Positions 46,041 through 57,526 of a stretch of 64,000 nucleotides of DNA are shown here, in pieces; position 1 is the stretch's first letter; each line of letters begins with the position of its first letter. Source of the stretch: Serratia quinivorans (GTDB taxonomy: Bacteria; Pseudomonadota; Gammaproteobacteria; Enterobacterales; Enterobacteriaceae); contig UGYN01000002.1 of the NCBI GenBank assembly GCA_900457075.1, positions 310,001 to 374,000 on the forward strand. The letters run 5' to 3'. Position numbers and translations under genes: made by a program. Under the pieces are notes generated by a model that saw only the letters and a list, made by a program, of their open reading frames with translations, was not told where the DNA came from and made no database searches.

Positions 46041-48656
46041 TTACGCGTCGAGTGCTTTGGTGATCTTCTCGAACAGGTCGCCGGACAGGTTCTCCAGCCC
46101 CTTCAACTGCTCAAGTGCTTTGCGCATCAACGCCTGACGTGAAGCATCATAGCGTTTCAAACGGATCAGCGGCTCAATCAGGCGTGCGGCAATTTGCGGA
46201 TTGCGCTGGTTCAGATCGCTGAGGATCTCCGCCAGGAACTGATAACCACTGCCGTCCGCCGCGTGGAACGCCGCCGGGTTGGCAGAAGCGAAACCACCGA
46301 TCAACGAACGAGTGCGGTTGGGATTGCTCAGGCTGAATGAACGGTGTTTCAGCAAGCTACGCACCTTGGTCAACACGTCCGCCGCCGGGCTGGTCGCCTG
46401 CAACACGAACCACTTGTCCATCACCAAACCATCCTGATGCCAGCGCTCATCGAATGCCGTTAACAGCGCATCGCGGCAAGGCAACTGTGCCGCTACCGCC
46501 GCCGCCAGAGCCGCCAGTGAGTCGGTCATATTGTCTGCCTGGCGATACTGCTCGGACACCAATCGGTCGGCCAGCGCTTCATCGCCAAAGGCCAGATAGC
46601 CCAGGCACACATTGCGCAGCGAACGTTTGGCGATGTCAGCGTGTTCCACCCGGTAACCGTCGGTTTTATTGGCGTTATAAACCGCCAGCCACTCGTCGGC
46701 CATTTCCTTGGCCAGGCAACGGACGATCGCTTCGTGCACCGCAGCGATCGCTTCGGGATCGATGGTCGCGAACAGTTCGGCAATTTCACCTTCCGATGGC
46801 AACGTCAGGATTTGCGCGGCTAATGCCGGATCCAACGTTTCGTCCAACAGCACGGCGCGGAACGCATCAGCAACGTGTAATGGCAGCGACAACGGTTGTT
46901 TCTGCTGATGTTTGGCAACGTTCAGTTTGATATAGGTGGCCAGCAGGCTCTGTGCCGCATCCCAGCGGGCAAATTCATTGCGCGCATGCTTCATCAGGAA
47001 GGTCAATTGCTGATCGCTGTACGGATAATCCAACTTCACCGGCGCAGAGAACTCGCGCAGCAGGGACGGTACCGGCTTGTGCGCCACGCCGTCGAACACG
47101 AAGGTCTGCTCCGCTTCGGTAACGTTCAAGACGTTATTGACCGCTGAGCCGTCTTTCTGCAGAGCAATCACATTGCCTTGTGCGTCGTACAGTTCGATAT
47201 CCAGCGGAATATGCAGTGGTAATTTCTGCGGCTGATCGGCGGTCGGTTCGGTCTTCTGGCTAACGTGCAGGCGATACTGCTGGTGCTCGGCATCGTATTC
47301 ATCGCGCACGGTGAGCAATGGCGTGCCGGACTGGCTGTACCAGCGGCGGAACAACGACAAATCAACGTTGGATGCATCCTCCATCGCCTGAACGAAATCA
47401 TCGCAGGTGGCCGCGCTACCGTCATGACGCTCGAAATACAGCTGGATGCCTTTCTGGAACTGCTCTTCACCCAGCAGCGTGTGCAGCATGCGGATCACTT
47501 CGGATCCTTTCTCATACACCGTCAGGGTGTAGAAGTTGTTCATTTCGATCACTTTGTCCGGACGAATGGCGTGCGCCATCGGGCTGGCGTCTTCGGCGAA
47601 CTGCGCACCGCGCATCACGCGCACGTTATCGATGCGGTTAACCGGACGTGAACCCAGATCAGAACTGAACTCCTGATCGCGGAACACCGTCAGCCCTTCT
47701 TTCAGGCTGAGCTGGAACCAGTCGCGGCAGGTCACGCGGTTGCCGGTCCAGTTGTGGAAGTATTCGTGGCCAATCACCGCTTCAATATTCAGATAATCTT
47801 TGTCGGTGGCGGTTTCGGCTTTTGCCAGCACGTATTTGGAGTTAAAAATATTTAACCCTTTATTCTCCATCGCCCCCATGTTGAAGAAGTCGACCGCGAC
47901 GATCATATAAATGTCGAGATCGTACTCAAGTCCGAAACGGGTTTCGTCCCATTTCATCGAGTTCTTCAGCGAGGTCATTGCCCAATCGGCGCGATCCAGG
48001 TTGCCACGGTCAACGAACAGTTCCAGCGCCACTTCGCGCCCGGAGCGGGTGGTGAAACTGTCGCGCAACACGTCAAAATCACCGGCCACCAGCGCAAACA
48101 GGTAACAAGGTTTTGGGAACGGATCTTGCCACTGCACCCAGTGACGTCCGTCTTCCAGCTCTCCCTGGCCTACGCGGTTACCGTTTGACAACAGGAACGG
48201 GTAACGAGCCTTGTCAGCCACAATGCGGGTGCTAAAGCGGGCCAGTACGTCCGGGCGATCCAGATAATAGGTAATATGGCGGAAACCTTCGGCCTCACAT
48301 TGAGTACACAGCGCCTCACCGGACAGGTACAAGCCTTCCAGCGCGGTGTTTTTCGCCGGGTGAATATCATTGACGATGGTCATGGTAAATTGTGCTGGCA
48401 ATTTCTCGATAACCAGCTTGTTATCCTGCAACTGATAGGCAGTCCATGGCTGGCCGTCGATCTCAATACTCACCAGCGTAAGGTCTTCACCGTTCAGTAC
48501 CAGTGCCGCGTCGGCTGCGCCCTGGCGTTTAATCTTGCTGACGGCAGTGACGCGAGTGGTCTCTGAGTCCAGCTCAAAATCCAGGTCAATGTCAGTGATG
48601 GTGTAATCTGGTGCACGATAATCGTGGCGATATTTCGCCTGTGGCTGTTGTGTCAT
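46041..48656 (-). CDS. pepN: aminopeptidase N
   Basis: The 871-residue M1 metallopeptidase has the GAMEN substrate motif and the zinc site HEYFHNW with the third ligand Glu in KEGLTVFRDQEF. The four-domain layout of E. coli PepN is recognisable to the C-terminal helical repeat. It is a broad cytoplasmic aminopeptidase. It is convergent with ssuB. Confidence 0.96.
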   Translation of the reverse strand: MTQQPQAKYRHDYRAPDYTITDIDLDFELDSETTRVTAVSKIKRQGAADAALVLNGEDLTLVSIEIDGQPWTAYQLQDNKLVIEKLPAQFTMTIVNDIHPAKNTALEGLYLSGEALCTQCEAEGFRHITYYLDRPDVLARFSTRIVADKARYPFLLSNGNRVGQGELEDGRHWVQWQDPFPKPCYLFALVAGDFDVLRDSFTTRSGREVALELFVDRGNLDRADWAMTSLKNSMKWDETRFGLEYDLDIYMIVAVDFFNMGAMENKGLNIFNSKYVLAKAETATDKDYLNIEAVIGHEYFHNWTGNRVTCRDWFQLSLKEGLTVFRDQEFSSDLGSRPVNRIDNVRVMRGAQFAEDASPMAHAIRPDKVIEMNNFYTLTVYEKGSEVIRMLHTLLGEEQFQKGIQLYFERHDGSAATCDDFVQAMEDASNVDLSLFRRWYSQSGTPLLTVRDEYDAEHQQYRLHVSQKTEPTADQPQKLPLHIPLDIELYDAQGNVIALQKDGSAVNNVLNVTEAEQTFVFDGVAHKPVPSLLREFSAPVKLDYPYSDQQLTFLMKHARNEFARWDAAQSLLATYIKLNVAKHQQKQPLSLPLHVADAFRAVLLDETLDPALAAQILTLPSEGEIAELFATIDPEAIAAVHEAIVRCLAKEMADEWLAVYNANKTDGYRVEHADIAKRSLRNVCLGYLAFGDEALADRLVSEQYRQADNMTDSLAALAAAVAAQLPCRDALLTAFDERWHQDGLVMDKWFVLQATSPAADVLTKVRSLLKHRSFSLSNPNRTRSLIGGFASANPAAFHAADGSGYQFLAEILSDLNQRNPQIAARLIEPLIRLKRYDASRQALMRKALEQLKGLENLSGDLFEKITKALDA

Positions 48657-49098
48657 AAAAACCCTTTGACGTCTCAGTGAGTTACAGGTGCCAGGCTTTC
48701 ATCTTGAGGTTATTTCGCCGTGGGGAAAGAGCAGAAATTTCGATGAGCCTGATTGTAAATAAACTGTATCACAGCTACAAAAAAAACCCAGAGATGCCGG
48801 GCCACCAGTGCGGAGAAATCGGAGGTGGATCCTAATATTGTCGACGAATTGCCCACCCAGTCAGGTGCCTTGACCTGATGCAGCATAAAAATCAGCATTT
48901 AATGCTAAAAAACCTCCTTCGGGTTACACGCCTGCCCAAGCTTCAGAAAGCGGGTGAAAAGTACGGTTTTTTCAGCGCTCATGGGCAAACAGCGGCGGCA
49001 CAGCAGCACTTTTCTGCCCGCAGCCGCTCGCTGGGTATAGTTAAGACAGCCTGGGAGACTCAATGATATAATTAGCAAATCTGGCTCAAGGACGCGCG
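48657..49098. other. intergenic region between pepN and the diguanylate cyclase gene
   Basis: About 440 bp with the divergent promoters. A perfect inverted repeat TCAGGT-N6-ACCTGA is at 48859-48876. A short minus-strand frame of 62 codons here has no family resemblance and no clear ribosome site. AAGGA is present just before the GTG start of the cyclase gene. Confidence 0.4.
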
Positions 49099-50811
49099 GT
49101 GCGTATGAAAGTAAAATATCTGATCTATTTTTTTACCTTTGCCCTGATGTCCTCTTTCGCCCTGTTCATTTCCGACGAGTTGGTCGAGGCCGAAACCGGC
49201 TATCGCGACAACCAGCTTAACCTGTACAAAATTACCCGCGCCAAACAGATTTCAGAGGCTTTTCAGGCCACCTTATTGGCGCACCGTCTGAAACGCCTGA
49301 GCCTGGTCGATCCTCATATTACTTCGCAGCAATGGCAGGAAGCGGATCGAATAGCTCGGGAGAAAATTGCCCGCTTTCGCCCCCATATTGACAGTGATAT
49401 CTCGCAACAGCTTGGCATTCGGCAAAAAATCGCTGCACTCTCCATGCTCAACCTGATGGAACAATTGCTCAATAGTGACAATCTGCAGCTTTCGCTCGTT
49501 ACCGATGCCAATGCCAACGCCAACCTGTTTAATATCAACAGCGCCTACTACATTTCTCAGGCCAGCAAAAGCTATTACCGCTATAGCTACGACAACCGCA
49601 TGGTCGATGCCGATTCATTTCTGTTTCTGGAAGCCGTACGGCTGAATAACCGGCTGAACCTGTCCGTCACCGAACTTATCGATCAGGTTATCGATGTCAA
49701 TATCAACCCGTTAGAGCGTAAAGTCGCTTATTTGAAAGCCGTTCAGCTCACCGGAGTATTAAGTTCTTTAAGCGCCCGGCTGATATTTATGAAGCTGAGC
49801 TATAACGATGTGCAAACCACGTTCCTGGTGAATGATATTCTTGAGCAAATATCGACCAAAAAGATCGGCCAGATTACCAACGGACTCTATACTGCCGTCG
49901 ATACTCACAGCCTCTATCCCACCAGTTCGATTTATCAGTACGTTAAAAACCTGACAGAGCTTTCACAACGGCTTTTCCAGCGTAGTTTTGAAATGGAGAT
50001 CGCCGCCTCTCAGCATAAGATCTATAACAGCCAGACCGCCATTTACGGCATGATTTCCCTGGGTGGCCTGATCGCCCTGTTTATTTTTCTGCCAACGCTG
50101 GTTTACTGTTCAAATATCAGCCGCTGGTTAACGAAAACGCATAATAATATTTTGCGGCTGTCGCGCGGGAATATGAACATAGTGCCTAATGAGGTGTTTT
50201 ACGGCCAGGAGTTAATGGCCATCAGCGATGCCATTAAACAACTCAAACAGTATCAGTTGGAAAAGGTCACGCTAGAAAACGAAAAGCATCTGCTGATCAA
50301 AGAGCTGGAAGCCTCTTCATTCCTTGACCCCTTGACCAACATCTATAACCGGCGCAAATTTTTCCGCGAGTGCGAATCGCTGGCCGCCAGCAGCTACCCG
50401 CTGGCCTTCTGCCTGATTGATATTGATAACTTCAAAAATCTCAACGATAACTACGGTCACCACATAGGTGACCAGGTGTTGGTGGCATTCGGCAAACTGC
50501 TGCAAAGCACCTTCCGCTCCAGTGATATTTTCTGTCGCTATGGCGGTGAGGAATTCGCCGTGATCCTCGGGAACTGTACGCTGGAGAATGCACGCGAAGT
50601 AATATCCAAGCTACGCGAGCGAACTCATCAATTCACCCTGACACTGGCCGATGGGCAAAAGGTCCGCTTCACTACCAGCTGCGGCATTGCACAGGTAAGC
50701 GATATCCGGCTGCTGCCAACGGCGATCAAACAGGCGGATGAAGCGCTCTATTTCAGTAAAAATAACGGTAAGGACCGGATCGGCATTTACACCCCAACCG
50801 GTTTTATCTGA
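49099..50811 (+). CDS. membrane-bound diguanylate cyclase (GGDEF domain)
   Basis: The 570-residue protein has a membrane segment at about 6-24, a periplasmic sensor region of about 280 residues, a second segment at about 314-337 (IYGMISLGGLIALFIFLPTLVYC), a short coiled linker and a GGDEF domain (about 405-565) with the active-site form GGEEF at 482-486. An RxxD I-site (Arg473 to Asp476) lies five residues upstream, so product inhibition by c-di-GMP is expected. The periplasmic region is unlike known named sensor domains I can recall. The GTG start is favoured by AAGGA six bases upstream. E. coli has no such gene between pepN and pncB. Confidence 0.88.
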   Translation: MRMKVKYLIYFFTFALMSSFALFISDELVEAETGYRDNQLNLYKITRAKQISEAFQATLLAHRLKRLSLVDPHITSQQWQEADRIAREKIARFRPHIDSDISQQLGIRQKIAALSMLNLMEQLLNSDNLQLSLVTDANANANLFNINSAYYISQASKSYYRYSYDNRMVDADSFLFLEAVRLNNRLNLSVTELIDQVIDVNINPLERKVAYLKAVQLTGVLSSLSARLIFMKLSYNDVQTTFLVNDILEQISTKKIGQITNGLYTAVDTHSLYPTSSIYQYVKNLTELSQRLFQRSFEMEIAASQHKIYNSQTAIYGMISLGGLIALFIFLPTLVYCSNISRWLTKTHNNILRLSRGNMNIVPNEVFYGQELMAISDAIKQLKQYQLEKVTLENEKHLLIKELEASSFLDPLTNIYNRRKFFRECESLAASSYPLAFCLIDIDNFKNLNDNYGHHIGDQVLVAFGKLLQSTFRSSDIFCRYGGEEFAVILGNCTLENAREVISKLRERTHQFTLTLADGQKVRFTTSCGIAQVSDIRLLPTAIKQADEALYFSKNNGKDRIGIYTPTGFI

Positions 50812-50816
50812 ATTGT

Positions 50817-50834
50817 TGTTTAAAATAATTAACA
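50817..50834. promoter_or_regulatory. candidate NadR box
   Basis: TGTTTA-N6-TTAACA differs at one base from the NadR consensus TGTTTA-N6-TAAACA. E. coli pncB is a NadR target. The site is about 230 bases upstream of pncB, farther than usual, in an AT-rich stretch right after the cyclase stop. Confidence 0.3.
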
Positions 50835-51065
50835 TTATAATTTTTATGACTAATTAGCCTAAGTCATTCACCTTACAGGCTTATCTGGCTTTTCTGCCGC
50901 CATCCTGATGGCAAGCCAGCATAAAGGCACGTTTAATCCTCGACCCGCTCCGATGAATTGTGGTGTGATGCAGCTTCAATAACAGGATAATCCGGGTATA
51001 CTCCCCCCACTTTTTTTGATTATCCGGATTTGGACACGCGCCTGACGAGGATGCAGTAACGCGCT

Positions 51066-52271
51066 ATGACTCAATACGCCTCCCCGATTTTGACATCACT
51101 GCTTGATACTGATGCCTACAAGCTTCATATGCAGCAAGCAGTGTTTCATCGCTATCCCGCTATCAGCGTGGCGGCGGAATTCCGCTGCCGTGGTGACGAG
51201 CTGCTTGGCGAATATGCCGACGAAATTGGTGCGCAAATCGCACTGATGAGCCAGTTGGCGCTGACAGACGCTGAGTTCGACTATCTCTCAGGGCTGCCCT
51301 TCTTCCGTGAGGATTACCTGAACTGGCTGCGCGATTTCCGCTACGATCCGCAACAGGTCCAGATCGAGAACCACGCGGGCAAGCTGCATATTCGCATTGC
51401 CGGCCCGTGGCGCGAAGTGATCATGTGGGAAGTCCCACTGCTGGCGGTAATCAGCGAAGTGGTACATCGCCATCGCTCACCGGATGTCACGCCAGAGATG
51501 GCGGTAGCCCATTTGCGCAACAAGCTCGCACAGTTTAAAGCCATGAGTAGCGATGTGGATATTTCTCGCTTCAAGCTGATGGACTTCGGCACCCGCCGCC
51601 GTTTTTCACAGGCTGTGCAGCAGGCAATCGTCGGCACGCTGAAAAACGAATTCCCGTATCTGGTGGGGACCAGCAACTACGATCTGGCGCACCAGCTTGA
51701 TCTTGCACCAGTTGGTACCCAGGCTCATGAATGGTTCCAGGCTCATCAGCAGATCAGCCCGGTGTTGGCCAACAGTCAGCGGGCGGCACTGCAGGCCTGG
51801 CTGGATGAATACCCGGATCAGCTTGGTATTGCACTGACCGACTGCATCACCATGGATGCCTTCCTGCGTGATTTCGGCCCGCAGTTTGCCCAACGCTATC
51901 AGGGCCTGCGCCATGACTCAGGCGATCCGTTCGAATGGGGCGAAAAAGCCATCGCGCATTTCCAGAAGCTGGGGATTGATCCGATGAGCAAAACTCTGGT
52001 GTTCTCCGATAACCTGGATCTGGACAAAGCACTGGCGCTTTACCGCCACTTCTACCAACGCGTCAACCTGGTGTTCGGTATAGGTACGCGTCTGACCTGC
52101 GATATTCCCGGAGTTAAACCGCTGAATATCGTTATCAAACTGGTCGAATGCAAAGGCAAACCGGTGGCTAAACTCTCCGACAGCCCGGGTAAAACCATCT
52201 GTCAGGATCAGGCCTTTGTAAAAGCGTTACGCAAAGCCTTCGATCTGCCGCTGGTAAAAAAAGCAAGCTAG
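51066..52271 (+). CDS. pncB: nicotinate phosphoribosyltransferase
   Basis: The 401-residue enzyme matches E. coli PncB end to end ([70 protein letters not shown]). It joins nicotinate and PRPP with ATP in NAD salvage. The conserved His in the THEW-like [10 protein letters not shown] stretch is the phosphorylated residue of the family. Confidence 0.95.
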   Translation: MTQYASPILTSLLDTDAYKLHMQQAVFHRYPAISVAAEFRCRGDELLGEYADEIGAQIALMSQLALTDAEFDYLSGLPFFREDYLNWLRDFRYDPQQVQIENHAGKLHIRIAGPWREVIMWEVPLLAVISEVVHRHRSPDVTPEMAVAHLRNKLAQFKAMSSDVDISRFKLMDFGTRRRFSQAVQQAIVGTLKNEFPYLVGTSNYDLAHQLDLAPVGTQAHEWFQAHQQISPVLANSQRAALQAWLDEYPDQLGIALTDCITMDAFLRDFGPQFAQRYQGLRHDSGDPFEWGEKAIAHFQKLGIDPMSKTLVFSDNLDLDKALALYRHFYQRVNLVFGIGTRLTCDIPGVKPLNIVIKLVECKGKPVAKLSDSPGKTICQDQAFVKALRKAFDLPLVKKAS

Positions 52272-52292
52272 CCCCCTGCCCGATAAACGTTA

Positions 52293-52325
52293 AAAAGCCG
52301 GCTGAAGACCTCACGCCGGCTTTTC
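52293..52325 (+). terminator. terminator after pncB
   Basis: AAAAGCCGGC and GCCGGCTTTT flank a 12-nt loop and are followed by CCTTCTTT. Confidence 0.85.
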
Positions 52326-52495
52326 CTTCTTTATATAGTCCTTCTCGTTGTTCCCTTTTCGCCCAGCCCCAAGAAATGTTGCACCAATCCGGCGATTTCT
52401 ACTTGTGCTCTGCACCGCGGCAAGTAACATAGCAACATCCCCATATTCTTGGGTTATAAGCTATTTCTAAACCAAATTATTAAAGAGAGAAATCT

Positions 52496-53896
52496 ATGAG
52501 CGTAGTGCCTGTAGTCGACGTACTGCAAGGCCGTGCTGCGGTTGACAGTGAAGTCACCGTACGCGGTTGGGTGCGTACCCGGAGAGATTCTAAAGCTGGT
52601 ATCTCCTTCCTGGCCGTCTATGACGGTTCCTGCTTTGATCCGTTACAGGCCGTCGTTAATAATTCTCTGCCGAATTATCAGGATGAAGTGCTGCATCTGA
52701 CCACGGGCTGTTCCATTGAAGTCACCGGCATTGTGGTGGCATCTCCGGGCGAAGGTCAGAGTTTCGAACTGCAGGCAACCGCGATTAAAGTGGTTGGCTG
52801 GGTTGACGATCCGGACACCTACCCGATGGCGGCCAAACGTCACAGCATCGAATACCTGCGCGAAGTGGCTCACCTGCGCCCACGCACCAATCTGATCGGT
52901 GCCGTTGCCCGCGTACGTCATACGCTGGCACAGGCCATTCACCGTTTCTATCACGAGAACGGCTTCTTCTGGGTTTCCACCCCGCTGATCACCGCCTCCG
53001 ATACCGAAGGTGCCGGTGAAATGTTCCGCGTTTCAACTCTGGATCTGGAAAATCTGCCGCGTACCGATAAGGGTGCGGTCGATTTCAGCCAGGACTTTTT
53101 CGGTAAAGAAGCCTTCCTGACCGTTTCCGGCCAGTTGAACGGCGAGACCTATGCCTGTGCGCTGTCGAAAATTTACACTTTCGGCCCCACTTTCCGCGCC
53201 GAGAACTCCAACACCAGCCGCCACCTGGCGGAGTTTTGGATGATCGAACCGGAAGTGGCGTTTGCCGATCTCGAAGACATCGCCGAGTTGGCGGAAAAAA
53301 TGCTGAAGTATGTATTCCAGGCCGTATTGAACGAGCGTATGGATGACATGCAGTTCTTCGCCGAGCGCGTAGACAAAGATGCTATCGATCGCCTGCAGCG
53401 TTTTGTTACTTCTGACTTTGCTCAGGTTGATTACACCGAAGCGGTGGAAATCCTGATCGCCTCAGGTCAGACTTTCGAAAACCCGGTTTCCTGGGGTATC
53501 GACCTGTCTTCCGAACATGAGCGTTATTTGGCCGAGAAACACTTCAAAGCGCCGGTAGTAGTGAAAAACTACCCGAAAGACATCAAAGCTTTCTATATGC
53601 GTATGAACGATGACGGTAAAACCGTTGCCGCAATGGACGTTCTGGCTCCGGGCATTGGTGAAATCATCGGCGGTGCTCAGCGTGAAGAACGTCTGGACGT
53701 ACTGGATCAGCGTCTGGAAGCCATGGGGCTGAATAAAGAAGACTACTGGTGGTATCGCGATCTGCGTCGTTACGGCACCGTTCCTCATGCCGGTTTCGGT
53801 TTGGGCTTTGAGCGTTTAATCGCCTATGTCACCGGCGTTCAAAACGTGCGTGATGTCATTCCGTTCCCGCGGACTCCACGTAATGCAACCTTTTAA
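52496..53896 (+). CDS. asnS: asparaginyl-tRNA synthetase
   Basis: The 466-residue class II synthetase has an N-terminal OB-fold anticodon domain ([26 protein letters not shown]) and a catalytic core with motif 2 ([25 protein letters not shown]) and motif 3 ([15 protein letters not shown]). It charges tRNA-Asn. AGAGAGAAATCT precedes the ATG. Confidence 0.96.
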   Translation: MSVVPVVDVLQGRAAVDSEVTVRGWVRTRRDSKAGISFLAVYDGSCFDPLQAVVNNSLPNYQDEVLHLTTGCSIEVTGIVVASPGEGQSFELQATAIKVVGWVDDPDTYPMAAKRHSIEYLREVAHLRPRTNLIGAVARVRHTLAQAIHRFYHENGFFWVSTPLITASDTEGAGEMFRVSTLDLENLPRTDKGAVDFSQDFFGKEAFLTVSGQLNGETYACALSKIYTFGPTFRAENSNTSRHLAEFWMIEPEVAFADLEDIAELAEKMLKYVFQAVLNERMDDMQFFAERVDKDAIDRLQRFVTSDFAQVDYTEAVEILIASGQTFENPVSWGIDLSSEHERYLAEKHFKAPVVVKNYPKDIKAFYMRMNDDGKTVAAMDVLAPGIGEIIGGAQREERLDVLDQRLEAMGLNKEDYWWYRDLRRYGTVPHAGFGLGFERLIAYVTGVQNVRDVIPFPRTPRNATF

Positions 53897-53941
53897 TTAA
53901 TCAGATAATACATTTTCTAATTAATTTAGTTACAAAACCAA

Positions 53942-53961
53942 GGCCAGCTTTGCTGGCCTTT
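53942..53961 (+). terminator. terminator after asnS
   Basis: GGCCAGC TTT GCTGGCC is followed by TTT and then a T-rich run. Confidence 0.75.
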
Positions 53962-54002
53962 CGCATTTTTTAATATTGACGCGCGTCACAAAGTTCCCTG
54001 AA

Positions 54003-54030
54003 TATTACTTTTTGTTACAAATGCTTTCAT
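54003..54030 (+). promoter_or_regulatory. candidate OmpR-binding region of ompF
   Basis: TATTACTTTTTGTTACAAATG resembles the E. coli ompF F1 OmpR site (TTTACTTTTGGTTACATATT). It is about 170-200 bases before the porin start, leaving room for promoter and leader. Confidence 0.6.
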
Positions 54031-54199
54031 TCTGATACCTCATTGCGACATTGGTAGCATTTTCGTTCTAGATTAACCCGCCCGTGAATGGAACACTGCG
54101 TGCAGACACAGGACGACACCAATCTATCAACAATAGTTCCAAAAGAATTATTGGCGGCAGTGGCAAAGGTGTCCGAATAACACCAATGAGGGTAATATA

Positions 54200-55309
54200 A
54201 TGATGAAGCGCAACATTCTTGCAGTGGTAATCCCGGCTCTGTTAGCAGCTGGTGCAGCAAACGCTGCTGAAATCTACAACAAAGACGGCAACAAACTGGA
54301 TCTGTACGGTAAAGTTGACGGTCTGCACTACTTCTCAGACGACAAAGGTAATGATGGCGATCAGACCTATGTTCGTTTCGGCTTCAAAGGTGAAACCCAA
54401 ATTACTGACCAACTGACCGGTTACGGCCAGTGGGAATACAACGTTCAGGCTAACCACGCTGAAAACCAGGGCACCGAAGGCACCAAGACTCGTCTGGGCT
54501 TCGCGGGTCTGAAATTTGCTGACTACGGTTCATTCGACTACGGCCGTAACTACGGCGTACTGTACGACGTGGAAGGCTGGACAGATATGCTGCCAGAGTT
54601 CGGTGGCGATACTTACACCTACACCGACAACTTCATGACTGGCCGTACCAACGGCGTTGCTACTTACCGTAACAACAACTTCTTCGGTCTGGTTGATGGT
54701 CTGAACTTCGCCGTTCAGTACCAGGGTAAGAACGAGAACGATGACCGCGATCTGAAGAAACAAAATGGCGACGGTTGGGGCCTGTCTTCTACTTATGACA
54801 TCGGCGAAGGCATCAGCTTCGGTGCTGCATACGCATCATCTGACCGTACCGACGACCAGACTCAGCTGTCTACCGCTAAAGGCGACAAGGCTGATGCGTG
54901 GACCGTGGGTGCTAAATACGACGCGAACAACGTCTACCTGGCAACCATGTACTCAGAAACCCGTAACATGACTCCATACGGCGAATCTGACTTCACCATC
55001 GCTGACAAAACTCAGAACTTCGAAGTGACTGCACAGTACCAGTTCGACTTCGGTCTGCGTCCAGAAGTTTCTTACCTGCAGTCTAAAGGTAAAAACCTGT
55101 CTAGCCGTACCGCAAACGGCTCTAGCTTCGGCGGCGGCGATGCCGACCTGGTTAAATATGTTTCTGTTGGTACCACTTACTACTTCAACAAAAACATGTC
55201 TACCTACGTTGATTACAAAATCAACCTGCTGGACGAGAACGAATTCACCAAAGCTAACGCCATCGCTACCGACGATATCGTAGGTGTTGGCCTGGTTTAC
55301 CAGTTCTAA
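54200..55309 (+). CDS. ompF: OmpF-type trimeric porin
   Basis: The 369-residue precursor has a signal peptide ([22 protein letters not shown]) and the general porin barrel starting [23 protein letters not shown]. The constriction loop L3 has the PEFGGD motif, and the chain ends GVGLVYQF with the C-terminal Phe needed for assembly. It is in the E. coli ompF position between asnS and aspC. OmpF passes small polar solutes and many antibiotics. Confidence 0.93.
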   Translation: MMKRNILAVVIPALLAAGAANAAEIYNKDGNKLDLYGKVDGLHYFSDDKGNDGDQTYVRFGFKGETQITDQLTGYGQWEYNVQANHAENQGTEGTKTRLGFAGLKFADYGSFDYGRNYGVLYDVEGWTDMLPEFGGDTYTYTDNFMTGRTNGVATYRNNNFFGLVDGLNFAVQYQGKNENDDRDLKKQNGDGWGLSSTYDIGEGISFGAAYASSDRTDDQTQLSTAKGDKADAWTVGAKYDANNVYLATMYSETRNMTPYGESDFTIADKTQNFEVTAQYQFDFGLRPEVSYLQSKGKNLSSRTANGSSFGGGDADLVKYVSVGTTYYFNKNMSTYVDYKINLLDENEFTKANAIATDDIVGVGLVYQF

Positions 55310-55346
55310 GTTGTCTCACTTAACGGCGGTTCACCGTCGACTAAGT

Positions 55347-55379
55347 TAAAAAACAGGGCTTCGGCCCTGTTTTTGTTTT
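55347..55379 (+). terminator. terminator after ompF
   Basis: AACAGGGC TTCG GCCCTGTT with a stable tetraloop is followed by a T-run. Confidence 0.92.
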
Positions 55380-55553
55380 TGCGTCCCCCTAAATTTTTAT
55401 CCTGCCAAATCCCCCTTCCCCCTCATTTTTTATGCTGAATATGCGTCCTTCACAAGATCGAGGTGTTTTTCTCGCAAACGGTTGGCAAAGGGCATAACTG
55501 GCGCTACCCTGATGCTTCTGTCTGCTTAACTCCGAGCCATGGAAGCACCTGAC

Positions 55554-56744
55554 ATGTTTGAAAAAATCACTGCTGCACCTGCCGATCCGATCCTGGGTCT
55601 GACCGACATTTTCCGCGCTGACGCCCGCCCTAACAAAATCAACCTGGGGATTGGCGTTTATAAAGATGAAACCGGTAAAACTCCGGTGCTGACCAGCGTT
55701 AAAAAAGCTGAGCAGTATCTGCTGGAAAATGAGACCACCAAAAACTATCTCGGCATTGAAGGTATTCCGGCGTTCGCCAACTGTACGCAAGAGCTGCTGT
55801 TCGGCAAACAAAGCCCAATTATTGCCGACAAGCGTGCGCGCACTGCACAAACTCCTGGTGGCACCGGCGGCCTGCGTGTTGCAGCTGACTTCATCGCCAA
55901 CCAGACCAGCGCGAAACGCATCTGGATCAGCAACCCAAGCTGGCCGAACCACAACAACGTGTTTGGTGCAGTCGGTCTGGAAGTGTTGGAATACGCTTAC
56001 TACGACGCCGCCAATCATGCGCTGGACTTCGATGGCCTGCTCCGCAGCCTGAAACAGGCTCAGGCCGGCGATGTGGTGCTGTTCCACGGTTGCTGCCATA
56101 ACCCAACCGGCATCGACCCAACGGCTGAGCAGTGGGCACAATTGGCCGAGCTGTCTGTGGCTAACGGTTGGTTGCCACTGTTTGACTTCGCATACCAGGG
56201 CTTTGCGAAAGGATTGGAAGAAGATGCTCAGGGCCTGCGTATTTTTGCCGCCAAGCATCAGGAACTGATCGTCGCCAGTTCTTACTCGAAGAACTTCGGT
56301 CTTTACAACGAACGCGTGGGTGCCTGTACCGTCGTTGCTGCTGATGCAGAAACCGCCGATCGTGCCTTCAGCCAGGTGAAAGCGGCTATCCGCGCCAACT
56401 ACTCCAACCCGCCGTCACACGGTGCTGCCATTGTGGCAACCATCTTGGGCGACGATGCGTTGCGTGCGCTGTGGGAGCAGGAACTGACTGACATGCGTCA
56501 ACGTATTCACCGCATGCGTCAGCTGTTTGTGAATACCCTGCAGGAGAAAGGCGCTGAGCAGGACTTCAGCTTTATCATCAATCAGAACGGCATGTTCTCA
56601 TTCAGCGGGCTGACCAAAGAACAGGTTCTGCGTTTGCGTGAGGAATTTGGCGTCTACGCCGTTAACTCCGGCCGCGTTAACGTTGCCGGCATGACACCAG
56701 ACAATATGGCGCCGCTGTGCGAAGCCATCGTCGCCGTGCTGTAA
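55554..56744 (+). CDS. aspC: aspartate aminotransferase
   Basis: The 396-residue PLP enzyme starts [39 protein letters not shown], equal in length to E. coli AspC. The PLP Lys is in [15 protein letters not shown]; the [13 protein letters not shown] and YSNPPSHGA stretches are conserved. It interconverts aspartate and oxaloacetate with glutamate. An ATG five codons earlier (55539) is possible but homologues start at MFE. Confidence 0.96.
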   Translation: MFEKITAAPADPILGLTDIFRADARPNKINLGIGVYKDETGKTPVLTSVKKAEQYLLENETTKNYLGIEGIPAFANCTQELLFGKQSPIIADKRARTAQTPGGTGGLRVAADFIANQTSAKRIWISNPSWPNHNNVFGAVGLEVLEYAYYDAANHALDFDGLLRSLKQAQAGDVVLFHGCCHNPTGIDPTAEQWAQLAELSVANGWLPLFDFAYQGFAKGLEEDAQGLRIFAAKHQELIVASSYSKNFGLYNERVGACTVVAADAETADRAFSQVKAAIRANYSNPPSHGAAIVATILGDDALRALWEQELTDMRQRIHRMRQLFVNTLQEKGAEQDFSFIINQNGMFSFSGLTKEQVLRLREEFGVYAVNSGRVNVAGMTPDNMAPLCEAIVAVL

Positions 56745-56768
56745 AACCGTCGCGCGACACATAGCAAA

Positions 56769-56790
56769 AGGGGCGCTCAAAGCGCCCCTT
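56769..56790. terminator. bidirectional terminator between aspC and gloC
   Basis: AGGGGCGC TCAAA GCGCCCCT lies between the convergent genes. Confidence 0.85.
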
Positions 56791-56812
56791 AGTTATTTCT
56801 GCCGGAAATAAC

Positions 56813-57460
56813 TTACCAGATGGCCGGCTCTTCACGCAGGAACGGGTTGGTTTCACGTTCTTGACCGAAGGTCGACATCGGCCCATGACCTGGAATAAAC
56901 GCCATGTCATCACCCTGCGGCAATAACTTGGTGCGGATAGAGTTAATCAACGCCTGATGATCGCCTTGAGGGAAATCACTGCGCCCGACGCCGCCGTTAA
57001 ACAGCACGTCGCCCACCAGCGCCAATCGCGCCTGATCATTAATAAACACGATATGGCCAGGAGTGTGACCAGGGCAATGCAGCACCTTGAGCGTCATTTC
57101 GCCCACCTGCACGCTGTCCCCTTCTTCCAGCCACTGGGTTGGCGTCAGCGGTGCGCACTCTTCCAGCCCAAACATGCGGCTCTGCGCAGGCAGGCCATCG
57201 AGCCAGAAAGCATCCCTCTTATCCGGGCCGTAGATCGGCACCTGATAAAACTCTGCCAACTCAGCGGCCGCGCCAACGTGATCGAGATGACCATGCGTCA
57301 GCAGGATCTGCGTAACGGTTACGCCCTGCCTGGCTATTTCGGCCTTCAGTTTTTCAGGTTCACCGCCGGGATCGACCAACGCCGCCTGCTGGGTGCTCTC
57401 ACACCAGATCAGGCTGCAGTTCTGACTAAAAGCGGTAACGGGAATAATGTGGTATTTCAT
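56813..57460 (-). CDS. gloC: type II hydroxyacylglutathione hydrolase GloC (YcbL)
   Basis: The 215-residue metallo-beta-lactamase-fold protein has the [11 protein letters not shown] metal site and later HCPGHTPGH and [15 protein letters not shown]. GloC hydrolyses S-lactoylglutathione in methylglyoxal detoxification. The ATG at 57460 ([11 protein letters not shown]) matches homologues; an upstream in-frame ATG was rejected. Confidence 0.92.
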   Translation of the reverse strand: MKYHIIPVTAFSQNCSLIWCESTQQAALVDPGGEPEKLKAEIARQGVTVTQILLTHGHLDHVGAAAELAEFYQVPIYGPDKRDAFWLDGLPAQSRMFGLEECAPLTPTQWLEEGDSVQVGEMTLKVLHCPGHTPGHIVFINDQARLALVGDVLFNGGVGRSDFPQGDHQALINSIRTKLLPQGDDMAFIPGHGPMSTFGQERETNPFLREEPAIW

Positions 57461-57526
57461 AAGGCTCCAACGACAACGGCGCCACACCCTGCCGGGCTGG
57501 CGCTACTCACTTGTGGTGCACAGCGA

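Noticed and set aside
48710..48898. 62-codon minus-strand frame between pepN and the cyclase gene
   Set aside because: No Shine-Dalgarno or family resemblance, and it overlaps the expected pepN promoter.
55389..56258. Open frame of 289 codons opposite aspC
   Set aside because: It is antisense to a certain, conserved gene and shows no recognisable protein features.
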